Source of the DNA: Burkholderia savannae | Lineage (GTDB): Bacteria; Pseudomonadota; Gammaproteobacteria; Burkholderiales; Burkholderiaceae | Assembly: GCF_001524445.2 (NCBI RefSeq) | Contig: NZ_CP013417.1 | Span: 2,790,001 to 2,854,000, forward strand | Reading direction: 5' to 3' | Length of the DNA: 64,000 bases | Shown here: positions 47,896-57,553 of the stretch, one piece after another | Position numbering within the stretch: the stretch's first letter is position 1 | How the letters are laid out: each line of letters opens with the position of its first letter | Position numbers and translations under genes: made by a program | The notes under the pieces: generated by a model | What the model was told of the DNA's origin: nothing | Database searches by the model: none | Seen by the model: only the letters and a program-made list of their open reading frames with translations

Positions 47896-48540
47896 ATGAA
47901 CGCCAACAAACGACGCGCGATCTTCGAAACGCTGCAAAGCCTCAATCCTCATCCGACGACCGAGCTCGAATACACGACGCCGTTCGAACTGCTGATCGCG
48001 GTGATGCTGTCGGCGCAGGCGACCGACGTGTCGGTCAACAAGGCGATGCGCAAGATGTTCCCGGTCGCGAACACGCCGAAAAAGATCGTGGCGCTCGGCG
48101 AGGACGGCGTGGCCGACTACATCAAGACGATCGGCCTCTATCGGACGAAGGCGAAGAACGTCGTCGCGGCGTGCAAGATCCTGCTCGAGCGCTTCGGCGG
48201 CGAAGTCCCGGCCGAGCGCGAGGCGCTCGAGAGCCTGCCGGGCGTCGGCCGCAAGACCGCGAACGTCGTGCTGAACACCGCGTTCGGCCAGCCGACGATC
48301 GCCGTCGACACGCACATCTTCCGCGTCGCGAACCGCACGGGGCTCGCGCCCGGCAAGGACGTGCGCGCGGTCGAAGCCGCGCTCGAGAAGTTCACGCCGA
48401 AGGAATTCGTGCACGACGCGCATCACTGGCTGATCCTGCACGGACGCTACGTGTGCAAGGCGCGCCGGCCCGAATGCTGGCATTGCGCGATCGAGCCGCT
48501 GTGCGAATACAAGCCGAAGACGCCGGCGCCCGTGCAGTGA
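47896..48540 (+). CDS. nth: Endonuclease III
   Basis: The product has 214 aa from ATG 47896. Helix-hairpin-helix LPGVGRKTA with the catalytic Lys (about residue 118), catalytic Asp in VDTHIFRVANR (about 136), and the C-terminal [4Fe-4S] cluster Cys-x6-Cys-x2-Cys-x5-Cys in CKARRPECWHCAIEPLC are all present. It removes oxidised pyrimidines from DNA and cuts at the abasic site. It lies 4 nt after the RnfB-like gene and is almost certainly co-transcribed; the ferredoxin might serve cluster maintenance, but that is inference. Confidence 0.96.
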   Translation: MNANKRRAIFETLQSLNPHPTTELEYTTPFELLIAVMLSAQATDVSVNKAMRKMFPVANTPKKIVALGEDGVADYIKTIGLYRTKAKNVVAACKILLERFGGEVPAEREALESLPGVGRKTANVVLNTAFGQPTIAVDTHIFRVANRTGLAPGKDVRAVEAALEKFTPKEFVHDAHHWLILHGRYVCKARRPECWHCAIEPLCEYKPKTPAPVQ

Positions 48541-48909
48541 CGAACGCGCGCCGCATGCGATGCGGCGCGGTCCGCTCGACTTGCTCCGCGCTTGCTTCGC
48601 GCCTGCGCGCAGGCGTTCGATGCGAAGGCGCGTGCGTCGAAATGCCTCGTCCGATCCGGCGATGCGAGACTCGAACGCGCCTTCGGCCGATGGAGACATC
48701 GTCAATCTCGCTCGCTTCGAACAGTCGCGATGAGACCGCGTGGCGAGGCTCCGCGCCCCGTGCGTCCCGTTCACCGCAGGCTGCATCGACGCAATCGAAG
48801 CCGTTGAGGAGACCGCGGCGCGCGGCATCGACATTCGCACCGTCCGCTCAGCCGTTCTGTACGCGAATCACACCGCCGCCTGCACGCCTCAATTCCGAGC
48901 GCCGCGTAT

Positions 48910-49190
48910 AGCCGCTCGATCTGCTCGGCATGCTCTCCATATGGGGCGTGCTGGGCGCGCTCGCCGAAATTGAGTACGCGGCTTGCTCCGCGCGCTCCCC
49001 GTGCTTGGCTCGCTCGATGTGCTCGGCGTAGTTCATGTGTCCGGCGTACTCCGCATGCTCGTCGCTAGGCACGCTCGACATGTTCGACGTGCCCGACGTG
49101 CCCGACGTGCTCGATACGCCCGATGCACCTGACGTGCCCGATGTACTCGATGTACTCGATGTACTCGATGCGCCCGATACGCCCGGCGGA
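48910..49190 (+). repeat. Degenerate 9-bp tandem repeat region in the nth-EamA gap
   Basis: Imperfect nonamers of the type GCTCGGCAT/GCTCGATGT occupy about 280 nt. The best conserved part is 49072-49185 (units such as GTGCCCGAC, GTACTCGAT). The period of 9 keeps all frames free of stops, so open frames rich in Asp-Val-Leu (plus) or Glu-His-Val (minus) appear. There is no ribosome site or codon signature for a gene. Nothing else was found in the 756-nt gap 48541-49296. Confidence 0.7.
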
Positions 49191-49296
49191 GTCTCCGTCG
49201 CAAAAGCGCCTTCCGCGAGCGACGTCAACTCCCTCCCCACGCTCGCCCTCCGCCCCGCTCGATCGACAAGACGCCCCACGCGCCACCCCGCGCGCG

Positions 49297-50229
49297 TCAC
49301 GCGCTCGCGATCGTCGACGGCGGCGCTTCGTCGGCCGGATTGCCGGCACGCACGAGCCACAGCACCGCCGCAAGGATCGCGACGCCGCCCGCCCATTGCA
49401 GCGGCGTCAGCGTCTCGCCGAACAGAGACGCGGCAAGCGCGACCGTCACGACAGGCTCGAGCGTCGACAGCATCGACGTTCGAGCGGCGCCGAGCCGCTC
49501 GAGGCCGGCGAAGAACGCGAGCATCGCGGCGACCGTCGACACGAGCGCGATCGCGACGAGCGCCGCCCAGCCGGACGCCGCGCGCGGCCAATGCGGCGGC
49601 GAGTCGAACGCGGCCGTGCGCGCAAGCGCGAGCCCGACGAGCGTCGCGGCAGCGGCGCAGCAGATGACCGCGACGGTCGCGAGCGGATCGACGCCGCGCG
49701 TCGCCTTCGCGCCGACGACGATGTACAGCGAATAGATGACCGCCGCGCCGAGCGCGAGCGCGATGCCGAGCGGCTCGCCGCGGCCGCCGCCCACCATCAG
49801 CGCCGAGCCGGCGACGCACAGCGCGAGCGCGACCGCCTTCGCGCGCGTGAGCCGCTCGCCGAGCCACCACGCGGCGAGCAACGTGACGAACGCCGGATAC
49901 AAATAGAGCAGCAACGCGACGAGGCTCGCCTGCGCATGTTGCAGCGCGCTGAAGTAGCACAGCGACTGGCCGACGTAGCCCAGCGCGCCCATGCCGACGA
50001 TCGCGCAAAGCGCGCGGCCGCGCGGCCAGCTCACGCGCCGCCGTCGCGCGATGACGGCGAGCAGCGCGCCCGCGATCGAGAAGCGGACGATCAGCAAGCC
50101 GAGCACGTCGGCGCCGCCCGCATACGCGTAGCGGCCGAAGATCGCCATCGCGCCGAACGCGGCGGCGGACAACGCGACGTACAGCGCACCGCGCAAGGCG
50201 GCGGAAGGTGCTCCGGCGGCAGCGGCCAT
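49297..50229 (-). CDS. EamA (DMT-superfamily) transporter
   Basis: The product has 310 aa from ATG 50229. About ten helices are arranged as two EamA repeats: the first ends with ALLLYLYPAFVTLLAAWWLGERLTRAKA, the second with MLSTLEPVVTVALAASLFGETLTPLQWAGG, both classic EamA repeat ends. Members export amino acids or metabolites. ATG 50229 is the best start, since the first helix begins shortly afterwards. It stands alone. Substrate is unknown. Confidence 0.9.
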   Translation of the reverse strand: MAAAAGAPSAALRGALYVALSAAAFGAMAIFGRYAYAGGADVLGLLIVRFSIAGALLAVIARRRRVSWPRGRALCAIVGMGALGYVGQSLCYFSALQHAQASLVALLLYLYPAFVTLLAAWWLGERLTRAKAVALALCVAGSALMVGGGRGEPLGIALALGAAVIYSLYIVVGAKATRGVDPLATVAVICCAAAATLVGLALARTAAFDSPPHWPRAASGWAALVAIALVSTVAAMLAFFAGLERLGAARTSMLSTLEPVVTVALAASLFGETLTPLQWAGGVAILAAVLWLVRAGNPADEAPPSTIASA

Positions 50230-50622
50230 GGCGGGAAACGAGTAGTGAAAGCGCTCGATTCTAACGAGCTTCAAACGCCCGCATAAGCGGTGTTTATGCC
50301 GAATCCGCCGCCACCCGCGCAACACGCGGCGCGGCGGGTTCCATGCCCCGCGTCACGGGCGCACCGCCCGCTCGCCAGCCGGACACGACGAAACGGAAAA
50401 TCATCGCCGTGCATCTGCGCCGGCAAGCCGCCGCCGGACGATTTCCCGTGCGCCGCGACCATCCGCACGCGAACCTCGCGCGGGCGATCCGCCCCGTCGC
50501 ATGCGCGCTGCCCGTCGCCCGCGCACCGTATCGACGCACTTTCGGCAGCCCGCCCGCAAGCGGCGTAAAATGCGCATTCGCGCGGCCGCGACGGCCCGCT
50601 ACACGCACCCCGCTTTACGATC
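50230..50622. other. Divergent gap between EamA and DUF1841 genes
   Basis: There is no gene and no repeat array. A TAAAAT at 50567-50572 is a possible -10 for the downstream gene. Open frames here are Arg/Ala-rich shadows. Confidence 0.4.
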
Positions 50623-51057
50623 ATGTTCAATCCGAGCCGCGACGACGTGCGTCGCTTCTTCATCGACGCCTGGCGCAAGCAGCGCAAGGGCGAAATCCTC
50701 ACGCCGCTCGAAGCGATGGCGGCCGACTGGATCGTCGAGCATCCCGAATACCACGCGGAACTCGAGGACGCCGAACGTTCGGCCGCGCACGACTACACGC
50801 CCGACGAAGGGCGCACGAATCCGTTCCTGCATCTGTCGATGCATCTCGCGATCAGCGAGCAATTGTCGATCGATCAACCGCCCGGCATCCGGGCCGCGCA
50901 CGAGAAACTCGCCGCCCGCTGCGATTCGGCGCACGACGCGCAGCATGCGATCATGGAATGTCTCGGCGAAACGATCTGGGAAGCGCAACGGACGAACACG
51001 CCGCCCGACTCCGACGCCTATCTGCAGCGCATCCTGCAACGCGCTTCGCGCGGCTGA
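50623..51057 (+). CDS. DUF1841 family protein
   Basis: The product has 144 aa from ATG 50623. The pattern MFNPSRDDVRRFFIDAWRKQRKGEILTPLEAMAADWIVEHPEYH and NPFLHLSMHLAISEQLSIDQP matches DUF1841, a beta/gamma-proteobacterial family of soluble helical proteins with conserved His residues. No function is established. It stands alone, upstream of a terminator shared with convergent cytochrome genes. Confidence 0.88.
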   Translation: MFNPSRDDVRRFFIDAWRKQRKGEILTPLEAMAADWIVEHPEYHAELEDAERSAAHDYTPDEGRTNPFLHLSMHLAISEQLSIDQPPGIRAAHEKLAARCDSAHDAQHAIMECLGETIWEAQRTNTPPDSDAYLQRILQRASRG

Positions 51058-51546
51058 CGCGGCGGCGCTTCGCCACGTCGCGCTTCGCTGCCTCCTCCGG
51101 TATCTTCGTCCGGTTTCGCCATCCGCTTTCGCCGCGCCGTTTCGCGGCTTCGCACCGCCCGCTCCTGCCATCCGCCCTCGAAAGCCGCTGCGACGGCCGA
51201 AGCGACGACACGGCACGGCTTCGCCCGGCGCGCGAACATCGGCGCGCACGGATTGCGCCGCAATCGCAATCGGGCAAAAAAACGAGTCCGCCGCACGCTG
51301 CGCCGTGCGCATCCTCGGGCGAGCACACGCCGCCCGCGCGTCGCGCTCCGGAAACGCTCGCACACCGGCGAGCGCCGCGCTCACCCCGCGCTTGCGCGAT
51401 CGCCCGCACCGCCGCGCTCGCGATCGCATCGCACGCCGCTATCCGCGCGCTGCGCGCCGAACAAAAAAATGCCCCGCGCGAAGCGGGGCATTTTTTCGGG
51501 CGCGCGCCGCGCGAGCGGACGCACGCGATGCCGGACGTATCCGTCC
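51058..51546. other. Gene-free convergent gap before the cytochrome genes
   Basis: These 489 nt hold no supported gene. The only clear element is the hairpin at 51463-51496. Confidence 0.6.
51463..51496. terminator. Bidirectional Rho-independent terminator
   Basis: The stem GCCCCGC / GCGGGGC is extended by A:T pairs, with A-run before and T-run after (AAAAAAA at 51463, TTTTTT at 51491). It fits termination of the leftward cytochrome c genes and of transcription from the DUF1841 gene. Confidence 0.88.
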
Positions 51547-51915
51547 TTACTTCTTGAACACGAGGCTGCCTTGCAGCGACTCGAGATACGCGGCGATGTC
51601 CTTCATGTCGGCAACCGACAGGCTCTGCACCTGCGCCTGCATGATCGCGTTGTTGCGGCCGAGGAGCGGGTTCGTCAGGCCCATCTGATACTCGCGCATC
51701 GCCCAGACCAGATAGTCGGCGTGCTGGGCCGCGAGGCGCGGATATTCCGCGTTGATCGGATTGTCGAGCTTCGCGCCGTGGCAGGCCGCGCAGTTGTGCG
51801 ACTCGACGAGTTCCTTGCCCTTCGCGATGTCCGCCGCATGCGCGGTGCCGATCGCGAAGCCGGCCGCGAGCGCGAGCGCCGCCGCCGTCTTGAGTGCCGT
51901 CTGAGGCTTCTTCAT
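51547..51915 (-). CDS. Class I c-type cytochrome (small, periplasmic)
   Basis: The product has 122 aa from ATG 51915. The signal peptide spans about residues 1-28. One haem site CAACH (about 42-46) and the distal Met candidates in MREYQMGLTNP or MQAQVQ follow. It is probably a cytochrome c4/c553-like electron carrier. It is co-directional with, and 40 nt downstream of, a second cytochrome. No oxidase or bc1 genes are adjacent. Confidence 0.88.
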   Translation of the reverse strand: MKKPQTALKTAAALALAAGFAIGTAHAADIAKGKELVESHNCAACHGAKLDNPINAEYPRLAAQHADYLVWAMREYQMGLTNPLLGRNNAIMQAQVQSLSVADMKDIAAYLESLQGSLVFKK

Positions 51916-51955
51916 GGATGCTCCTATCCCGGTGCTGAGATCAGCAAGCGCGAGC

Positions 51956-52315
51956 TTACTTGTAGGGATTGTTCTTCGAATCGGGCTTTTGCGCGGCGTA
52001 GTAGGCCGCGAGATCGGCGACGTCCTGATCCGTCAGCGATTCGGCGATCGCGTTCATCGACGGGAAATGGCGATCCTTCTTCCGGTAGGCCTTCAGCGCG
52101 TTCTCGAGATAAACCTGGTTCTGGCCGCCGAGGAGCGGAACCCGGTAGACTTCCGGGTAAGCGACGCGGTAGCCGTCGATGCCGTGACAGCCGATGCACA
52201 TCGCGGCCTTGCTCGCCCCGTCCTTCGGGTTGCCGACCACACCGGCCGCCTGCGCGCCGGCGGCGAGCGCCGCGAGCGCCGCTGCGACAACGACATGTTT
52301 GCCGAATTTATTCAT
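51956..52315 (-). CDS. Class I c-type cytochrome (small, periplasmic)
   Basis: The product has 119 aa from ATG 52315. The signal peptide ends AGAQA (about 23). The haem motif CIGCH is at about residues 40-44 with GIDGYRVAYPEVYRVP after it, and the helix LTDQDVADLAAYYAAQ closes the fold. This is a cytochrome c553-like profile. The pair of monohaem genes may represent the two halves of a dihaem c4 cytochrome encoded separately. Confidence 0.88.
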   Translation of the reverse strand: MNKFGKHVVVAAALAALAAGAQAAGVVGNPKDGASKAAMCIGCHGIDGYRVAYPEVYRVPLLGGQNQVYLENALKAYRKKDRHFPSMNAIAESLTDQDVADLAAYYAAQKPDSKNNPYK

Positions 52316-52548
52316 AGCTCTTGTAACCTAGCTTGAGGGGAAACTGGCGCCCGCAAAGGCAACGGCCGGCGCCGTTTTACTTGTGAGGCCGCCACGCAGG
52401 CCAAAAAAACGGCCAGATTGTACCGCGTCGCCGGGGAATGCGTCCACCATGCGGCCCCGCCGAGTGCGCCCCGCACGATACACCGCGCGCGCGAAGCCGT
52501 CGGCGCTTCTGCCTTATACTGGGATTTTTTCGCCGGAAGCTCGCCGCC

Positions 52549-53391
52549 ATGCGTTTCGAAGGTTCCTCGCACTACGTCGCGACAGACGATCTGAAGCTCG
52601 CCGTCAACGCCGCCCTCACGCTGCAGCGCCCGCTCCTCATCAAGGGCGAGCCGGGCACGGGCAAGACCATGCTCGCCGAGGAAGTCGCCGCGGCGCTCGG
52701 CATGCCGCTCTTGCAGTGGCACGTCAAGTCGACGACGAAGGCGCAGCAGGGCCTCTACGAGTACGACGCGGTATCGCGCCTGCGCGACTCGCAGCTCGGC
52801 GACGAGCGCGTGAAGGACATCGCGAACTACATTGTCAAGGGCGTACTTTGGCAGGCGTTCGACGCCGAGCGCCCGAGCGTGCTCCTCATCGACGAGATCG
52901 ACAAGGCCGACATCGAATTCCCGAACGACCTGCTGCGCGAGCTCGACCGGATGGAGTTCCACGTGTACGAGACGCGCGAGACCGTGCGCGCGAAGCACCG
53001 CCCGCTCGTCATCATCACGTCGAACAACGAAAAGGAGCTGCCCGACGCGTTCCTGCGCCGCTGCTTCTTCCACTACATCCAGTTCCCCGATCCGTCGACG
53101 ATGCAGAAGATCGTCGCGGTCCACTACCCCGGCATCAAGCAGGACCTGCTGCGCGCGGCGCTCGAGAGCTTCTTCGAGTTGCGCGGCGTGTCGGGGCTGA
53201 AGAAGAAGCCGTCGACGTCCGAGCTGCTCGACTGGCTGAAGCTGCTGCTCGCCGAGGACATCCCGCCCGACGCGCTGCGCTCGAAGGACCAGAAGCAGAT
53301 CGTGCCGCCGCTCGCGGGCGCGCTGCTCAAGAACGAGCAGGACGTGAGCCTGTTCGAGCGGCTCGTCTACATGAACCGCCATAACCGCTAG
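52549..53391 (+). CDS. MoxR-family AAA+ ATPase
   Basis: The product has 280 aa from ATG 52549. Walker A GEPGTGKT (33-40), Walker B LLIDEID (112-118), sensor 1 (IITSNNEKELP) and an arginine finger (FLRRCFFHYI) are present. MoxR ATPases act as chaperones that activate VWA-domain partners. The VWA-type gene starts 123 nt later, as usual. The upstream TATACT at 52515-52520 is a possible -10. The client process here is not identifiable from sequence. Confidence 0.93.
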   Translation: MRFEGSSHYVATDDLKLAVNAALTLQRPLLIKGEPGTGKTMLAEEVAAALGMPLLQWHVKSTTKAQQGLYEYDAVSRLRDSQLGDERVKDIANYIVKGVLWQAFDAERPSVLLIDEIDKADIEFPNDLLRELDRMEFHVYETRETVRAKHRPLVIITSNNEKELPDAFLRRCFFHYIQFPDPSTMQKIVAVHYPGIKQDLLRAALESFFELRGVSGLKKKPSTSELLDWLKLLLAEDIPPDALRSKDQKQIVPPLAGALLKNEQDVSLFERLVYMNRHNR

Positions 53392-53513
53392 GCGCGCGGG
53401 CGCTGCGAGGAGACACGCGAGATGAGCCGCCGGATTTCAGCCGCCACGAGCGCGAACGAGCGCGCGACGCGCGTTTGCCGCCCGGCTCGCCGCGATTGCG
53501 CGAGGGCCCGCCC

Positions 53514-54689
53514 ATGCTGATCGATTTCTTCTACTCGCTGCGCGCCGCGAAGCTGCCGGTGTCCGTCAAGGAATACCTGACGCTGCTGGAGGCGCTCAAG
53601 GCGCAGACGATCGAGCCGTCGCTCGACGCGTTCTACTATCTCGCGCGCATGACGCTCGTGAAAGACGAGCAGTACTTCGACAAGTTCGACAAGGCGTTCG
53701 GCGCGTACTTCCACGGCGTGTCGGCGCTGCCGTCGGACGCGTTCGACATCCCGCTCGACTGGCTCGAAAAGCGCCTCGAGCGCGAGCTCACGCCCGAGGA
53801 GAAGGCGCAGATCCAGTCGCTCGGCGGCCTCGACAAGCTGATGGAGCGCCTCAAGGCATTGCTCGACGAGCAGAAGGAGCGCCACGAGGGCGGCAACAAA
53901 TGGATCGGCACGGGCGGCACGTCGCCGTTCGGGCACGGCGGCTACAACCCGGAAGGCGTCCGGATCGGCGGGCCGTCGAGCGGCAACCGCACCGCGGTCA
54001 AGGTGTGGGAAGCCCGCGCGTATCGCGACTACGACGACTCGGTCGAGATCGGCACGCGCAACATCAAGGTCGCGCTGCGGCGGCTGCGGCGCTTCGCGCG
54101 CGAAGGCGCGGCCGAGGAGCTCGACCTGCCCGACACCATCCGCAGCACCGCCGCGAACGCCGGCTGGCTCGATATCAGGATGGTGCCCGAGCGCCACAAC
54201 AACGTGAAGGTGCTGATGCTGCTCGACGTCGGCGGCTCGATGGACGACCACATCAAACGCACCGAGGAGCTCTTCTCCGCCGCGAAGGCCGAATTCAAGC
54301 ACCTCGAGTTCTACTACTTCCACAACTGCGTGTACGACCATCTGTGGAAGAACAACCGCCGCCGCCACGCGGAGCGCACGCCGACGTGGGACGTGCTGCA
54401 CAAGTTCACGCCCGACTACAAGCTGATCTTCGTCGGCGACGCGACGATGAGCCCTTACGAGGTGCTGCAGCCGGGCGGCTCGGTCGAATACAACAATCCC
54501 GAGGCGGGCGCCGTGTGGCTGCGCCGTCTCGCCGACCAGTTCCCGCGCTTCGCGTGGCTGAACCCCGAGCCCGAGCGGCTGTGGGAATACCGGCAGTCGA
54601 TCTCGATCATCCGCGACGTGCTCGGCGACCGGATGTATCCGCTCACGCTCGCGGGCCTCGAATCCGCGATGCGCGCGCTGAGCAAGTGA
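53514..54689 (+). CDS. CoxE-like VWA-domain protein
   Basis: The product has 391 aa from ATG 53514 (MLIDFFYSLRAAKLPVSVKEYLTLLEAL, a typical start of this family). The C-terminal von Willebrand A-like domain has a MIDAS motif of form D-x-G-x-S (DVGGSMDD, Asp238) rather than the usual D-x-S-x-S, and GDATMSPYE as the later metal segment. Coupled to MoxR, it resembles the CoxD/CoxE maturation pair, which inserts metal or folds partner enzymes. No CO dehydrogenase or other client gene is present nearby. Confidence 0.88.
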   Translation: MLIDFFYSLRAAKLPVSVKEYLTLLEALKAQTIEPSLDAFYYLARMTLVKDEQYFDKFDKAFGAYFHGVSALPSDAFDIPLDWLEKRLERELTPEEKAQIQSLGGLDKLMERLKALLDEQKERHEGGNKWIGTGGTSPFGHGGYNPEGVRIGGPSSGNRTAVKVWEARAYRDYDDSVEIGTRNIKVALRRLRRFAREGAAEELDLPDTIRSTAANAGWLDIRMVPERHNNVKVLMLLDVGGSMDDHIKRTEELFSAAKAEFKHLEFYYFHNCVYDHLWKNNRRRHAERTPTWDVLHKFTPDYKLIFVGDATMSPYEVLQPGGSVEYNNPEAGAVWLRRLADQFPRFAWLNPEPERLWEYRQSISIIRDVLGDRMYPLTLAGLESAMRALSK

Positions 54690-54750
54690 CGCACGCGCCG
54701 CGCACCGCGCCTTTCACCTCCCCCAACGCATCAGACCCGACGTTTCACCG

Positions 54751-55968
54751 ATGAGCAGTCAGCCGCCCGCCTCCAATCTGTCGCCCGCGCTCGCGCGGCC
54801 CAATCTTCTCGCGGACACGTCGCCGTCCGCGCTCGTCGCGGGCTTCGTCGCGATGATGACGGGCTACACGAGCTCGCTCGTGCTGATGTTCCAGGCGGGC
54901 CGCGCCGCGCATCTGAGCGATGCGCAGATCTCGTCGTGGATCTGGGCGCTGTCGATCGGCATGGCCGTGACGACGATCGGGCTGTCGCTGCGGTATCGCG
55001 CGCCGATCGTCGTCGCGTGGTCGACGCCCGGCGCGGCGCTCCTCGTCGCATCGCTGCCGGGCGTCGCGTACTCGGACGCGATCGGCGCGTTCGTCGTGTG
55101 CGCGCTGCTGCTCGCGGCGGTCGGCGCGAGCGGCCTGTTCGACACGCTGATGCGCAGGATTCCGTCCGGCATCGCCGCCGCGCTGCTCGCCGGCATCCTG
55201 TTCGAGATCGGCATCGAGATCTTCCGCGCCGCGCAGTTCCAGACCGCGCTCGTGCTCGCGATGTTCTTCACGTACCTGATCGTCAAGCGCGCGGCGCCGC
55301 GCTACGCGATCGTCGCGACGCTCGCGGCCGGCACCGCGGCCGCCGGCGCGCTCGGCCTGCTCGACTTCAGCCGCTTCCACGTTGCGCTCGCGCGGCCGGT
55401 GTTCACGATGCCGTCGTTCTCGCTATCGGCGATCGTGAGCATCGGCATTCCGCTCTTCGTCGTCGCGATGGCGTCGCAGAACGTGCCGGGCATCGCGGTG
55501 CTGCGCGCGGACGGCTACGAGACGCCGTCGTCGCCGCTCATCGCGACGACGGGCATCGCGTCGCTCGTGCTCGCGCCGTTCGGCTCGCACGGAATCAACC
55601 TCGCGGCGATCACGGCCGCGATCTGCACCGGCCCGGAAGCGCACGACGATCGCACGAAGCGCTACACGGCGGCCGTCTGGTGCGGCGTGTTCTACCTCGT
55701 CGCGGGCGTGTTCGGCGCGACGATCGCCGCGCTCTTCGGCGCGCTGCCGAAGGCGCTCGTCGTATCGGTCGCCGCGCTCGCACTGTTCGGCTCGATCATG
55801 AGCGGCCTCACCAACGCGATGCAGGACGCGCGACAGCGCGAGGCGGCGCTCGTCACGTTCATGGTCACGGCCTCCGGCCTCACGCTGCTGTCGATCGGCT
55901 CGGCGTTCTGGGGGCTCGTCGCGGGCGTGCTCACGCAGGCGATTCTCAACGCGCGTCGCGCCGCCTGA
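54751..55968 (+). CDS. benE: Benzoate/H+ symporter BenE-family transporter
   Basis: The product has 405 aa from ATG 54751. About 11-12 hydrophobic segments are present, with the BenE motifs [36 protein letters not shown] and [23 protein letters not shown]. The family imports benzoate with protons. It is 61 nt downstream of the VWA gene and may share a transcript, but functional linkage is doubtful. No benzoate catabolic genes are in the window. Confidence 0.9.
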   Translation: MSSQPPASNLSPALARPNLLADTSPSALVAGFVAMMTGYTSSLVLMFQAGRAAHLSDAQISSWIWALSIGMAVTTIGLSLRYRAPIVVAWSTPGAALLVASLPGVAYSDAIGAFVVCALLLAAVGASGLFDTLMRRIPSGIAAALLAGILFEIGIEIFRAAQFQTALVLAMFFTYLIVKRAAPRYAIVATLAAGTAAAGALGLLDFSRFHVALARPVFTMPSFSLSAIVSIGIPLFVVAMASQNVPGIAVLRADGYETPSSPLIATTGIASLVLAPFGSHGINLAAITAAICTGPEAHDDRTKRYTAAVWCGVFYLVAGVFGATIAALFGALPKALVVSVAALALFGSIMSGLTNAMQDARQREAALVTFMVTASGLTLLSIGSAFWGLVAGVLTQAILNARRAA

Positions 55969-56249
55969 CGTTCGCCGGGCTCGCGTGCGCGCCGCGTTCG
56001 GTCCGCCCGGCTCGCACGCGGGCGGCGGCGCGATCGGCATCCCGATGCATCGCCGGCATGCGCGCTCGATGCGCGGTCGGCGCGCGCCGCGCAACCGTCC
56101 GCGCACGAGCGTTCGGCACCGGTTCCCGATTCGGGCCTAAAATGGAGGGCCCGGCGGCCGCGCAAGCCGCGTCGCCACGCATCGCCCCGCGCCCCGCCGC
56201 GCGGTCGTCCTCACCGAACCGGCGCGCCGCGCCTCGCTTTCGACTCGTC

Positions 56250-57203
56250 ATGACTACCGCACTCGACCAGCTCAAGCAATACACGACCGTCGTCGCCGAC
56301 ACGGGCGACTTCCAGCAACTCGCGCAATACCAGCCCCGGGACGCGACGACGAATCCGTCGCTGATCCTGAAGGCCGTCCAGAAGGACGCCTATCGGCCGA
56401 TTCTCGAAAAAACGGTCCGCGACCATGCGGGCGAATCCGTCGGCTTCATCATCGATCGCCTGCTGATCGCGTTCGGCACCGAGATCCTGAAGCTGATCCC
56501 GGGCCGCGTGTCGACCGAAGTCGACGCGCGCCTGTCGTTCGACACGCAGCGCTCGATCGACAAGGGCCGCGAGCTCATCAAGCTCTACGAAGCGGCGGGC
56601 ATCGGCCGCGAACGCGTGCTGATCAAGCTCGCGTCGACGTGGGAAGGCATTCGTGCGGCGCAAGTGCTGCAGCGCGAAGGCATCCGCTGCAACATGACGC
56701 TGCTGTTCTCGCTCGTGCAGGCGGCCGCGTGCGCGGAGGCGGGCGCGCAACTGATCTCGCCGTTCGTCGGCCGGATCTACGACTGGTACAAGAAGCACAA
56801 AGGCGCCGAGTGGGACGAGGCGAAGGACGGCGGCGCGAACGATCCGGGCGTCGTGTCGGTGCGCCGCATCTACACGTACTACAAGCACTTCGGCTACACG
56901 ACCGAAGTGATGGGCGCGAGCTTCCGCACGACGAGCCAGATCACCGAGCTCGCCGGCTGCGATCTGCTGACGATCAGCCCCGATCTGCTGCAGAAGCTGC
57001 AGGACAGCGCCGAAACGGTCGCGCGCAAGCTGTCTCCGGACGCGGCGAAGGACGCGCAGCTCGAGCGCGTCGCGATCGACGAATCGTCGTTCCGCTTCCA
57101 GCTGAACGACGACGCGATGGCGACCGAGAAGCTCGCCGAAGGCATCCGCCTGTTCTCGGCGGATGCGGTGAAGCTGGAGCGGATGATCGACGCGCTGCGC
57201 TGA
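56250..57203 (+). CDS. tal: Transaldolase
   Basis: The product has 317 aa from ATG 56250 ([21 protein letters not shown]). [10 protein letters not shown] holds the catalytic Asp, [11 protein letters not shown] the Schiff-base Lys (Lys126), and [12 protein letters not shown] plus MGASFRT belong to the sugar phosphate site. It is a normal class I (TalB-like) pentose phosphate enzyme transferring dihydroxyacetone units. The TAAAAT around 56136 is a candidate -10. The gene is isolated from other pathway genes. Confidence 0.96.
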   Translation: MTTALDQLKQYTTVVADTGDFQQLAQYQPRDATTNPSLILKAVQKDAYRPILEKTVRDHAGESVGFIIDRLLIAFGTEILKLIPGRVSTEVDARLSFDTQRSIDKGRELIKLYEAAGIGRERVLIKLASTWEGIRAAQVLQREGIRCNMTLLFSLVQAAACAEAGAQLISPFVGRIYDWYKKHKGAEWDEAKDGGANDPGVVSVRRIYTYYKHFGYTTEVMGASFRTTSQITELAGCDLLTISPDLLQKLQDSAETVARKLSPDAAKDAQLERVAIDESSFRFQLNDDAMATEKLAEGIRLFSADAVKLERMIDALR

Positions 57204-57553
57204 CGCGCGCGGGCCCCGAATCGCGGTGCGGCGCGCGGCGCGGCGTCGACGTCCGCCGCCGCGCGGCTCGGGGCCGGCATCCGTTTCTTTGCTTGCCATT
57301 GCATGAATCGACGAAGCGCTGCGTCGCGATGCGATGCGGCGCTCTTGCATCGCGCCGGTGGCGCACGCCCGGCCGTCCGCCACCGGCACGGTTCTTTTGA
57401 GGTCCTGTTCGATCGCGGCCCTTCTCCCGAGCGCTTTCCCCGCTCGCGCGTTGCGGCCCTTTTCATTCTTCCCGTCGCTGTCATCCAGACGCACTACAAT
57501 CGTTCGCACGGGTGCGACTGCGCCCCTCCCAGCCCAAGTTCAAGGAGACGACG
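57204..57553. other. Gap between tal and the VOC gene
   Basis: These 350 nt have no gene. An imperfect long inverted pairing (GGCCCCGA at 57212, TCGGGGCC at 57268) may terminate tal. TACAAT at 57495-57500 may be a -10 for the next gene. Confidence 0.4.
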
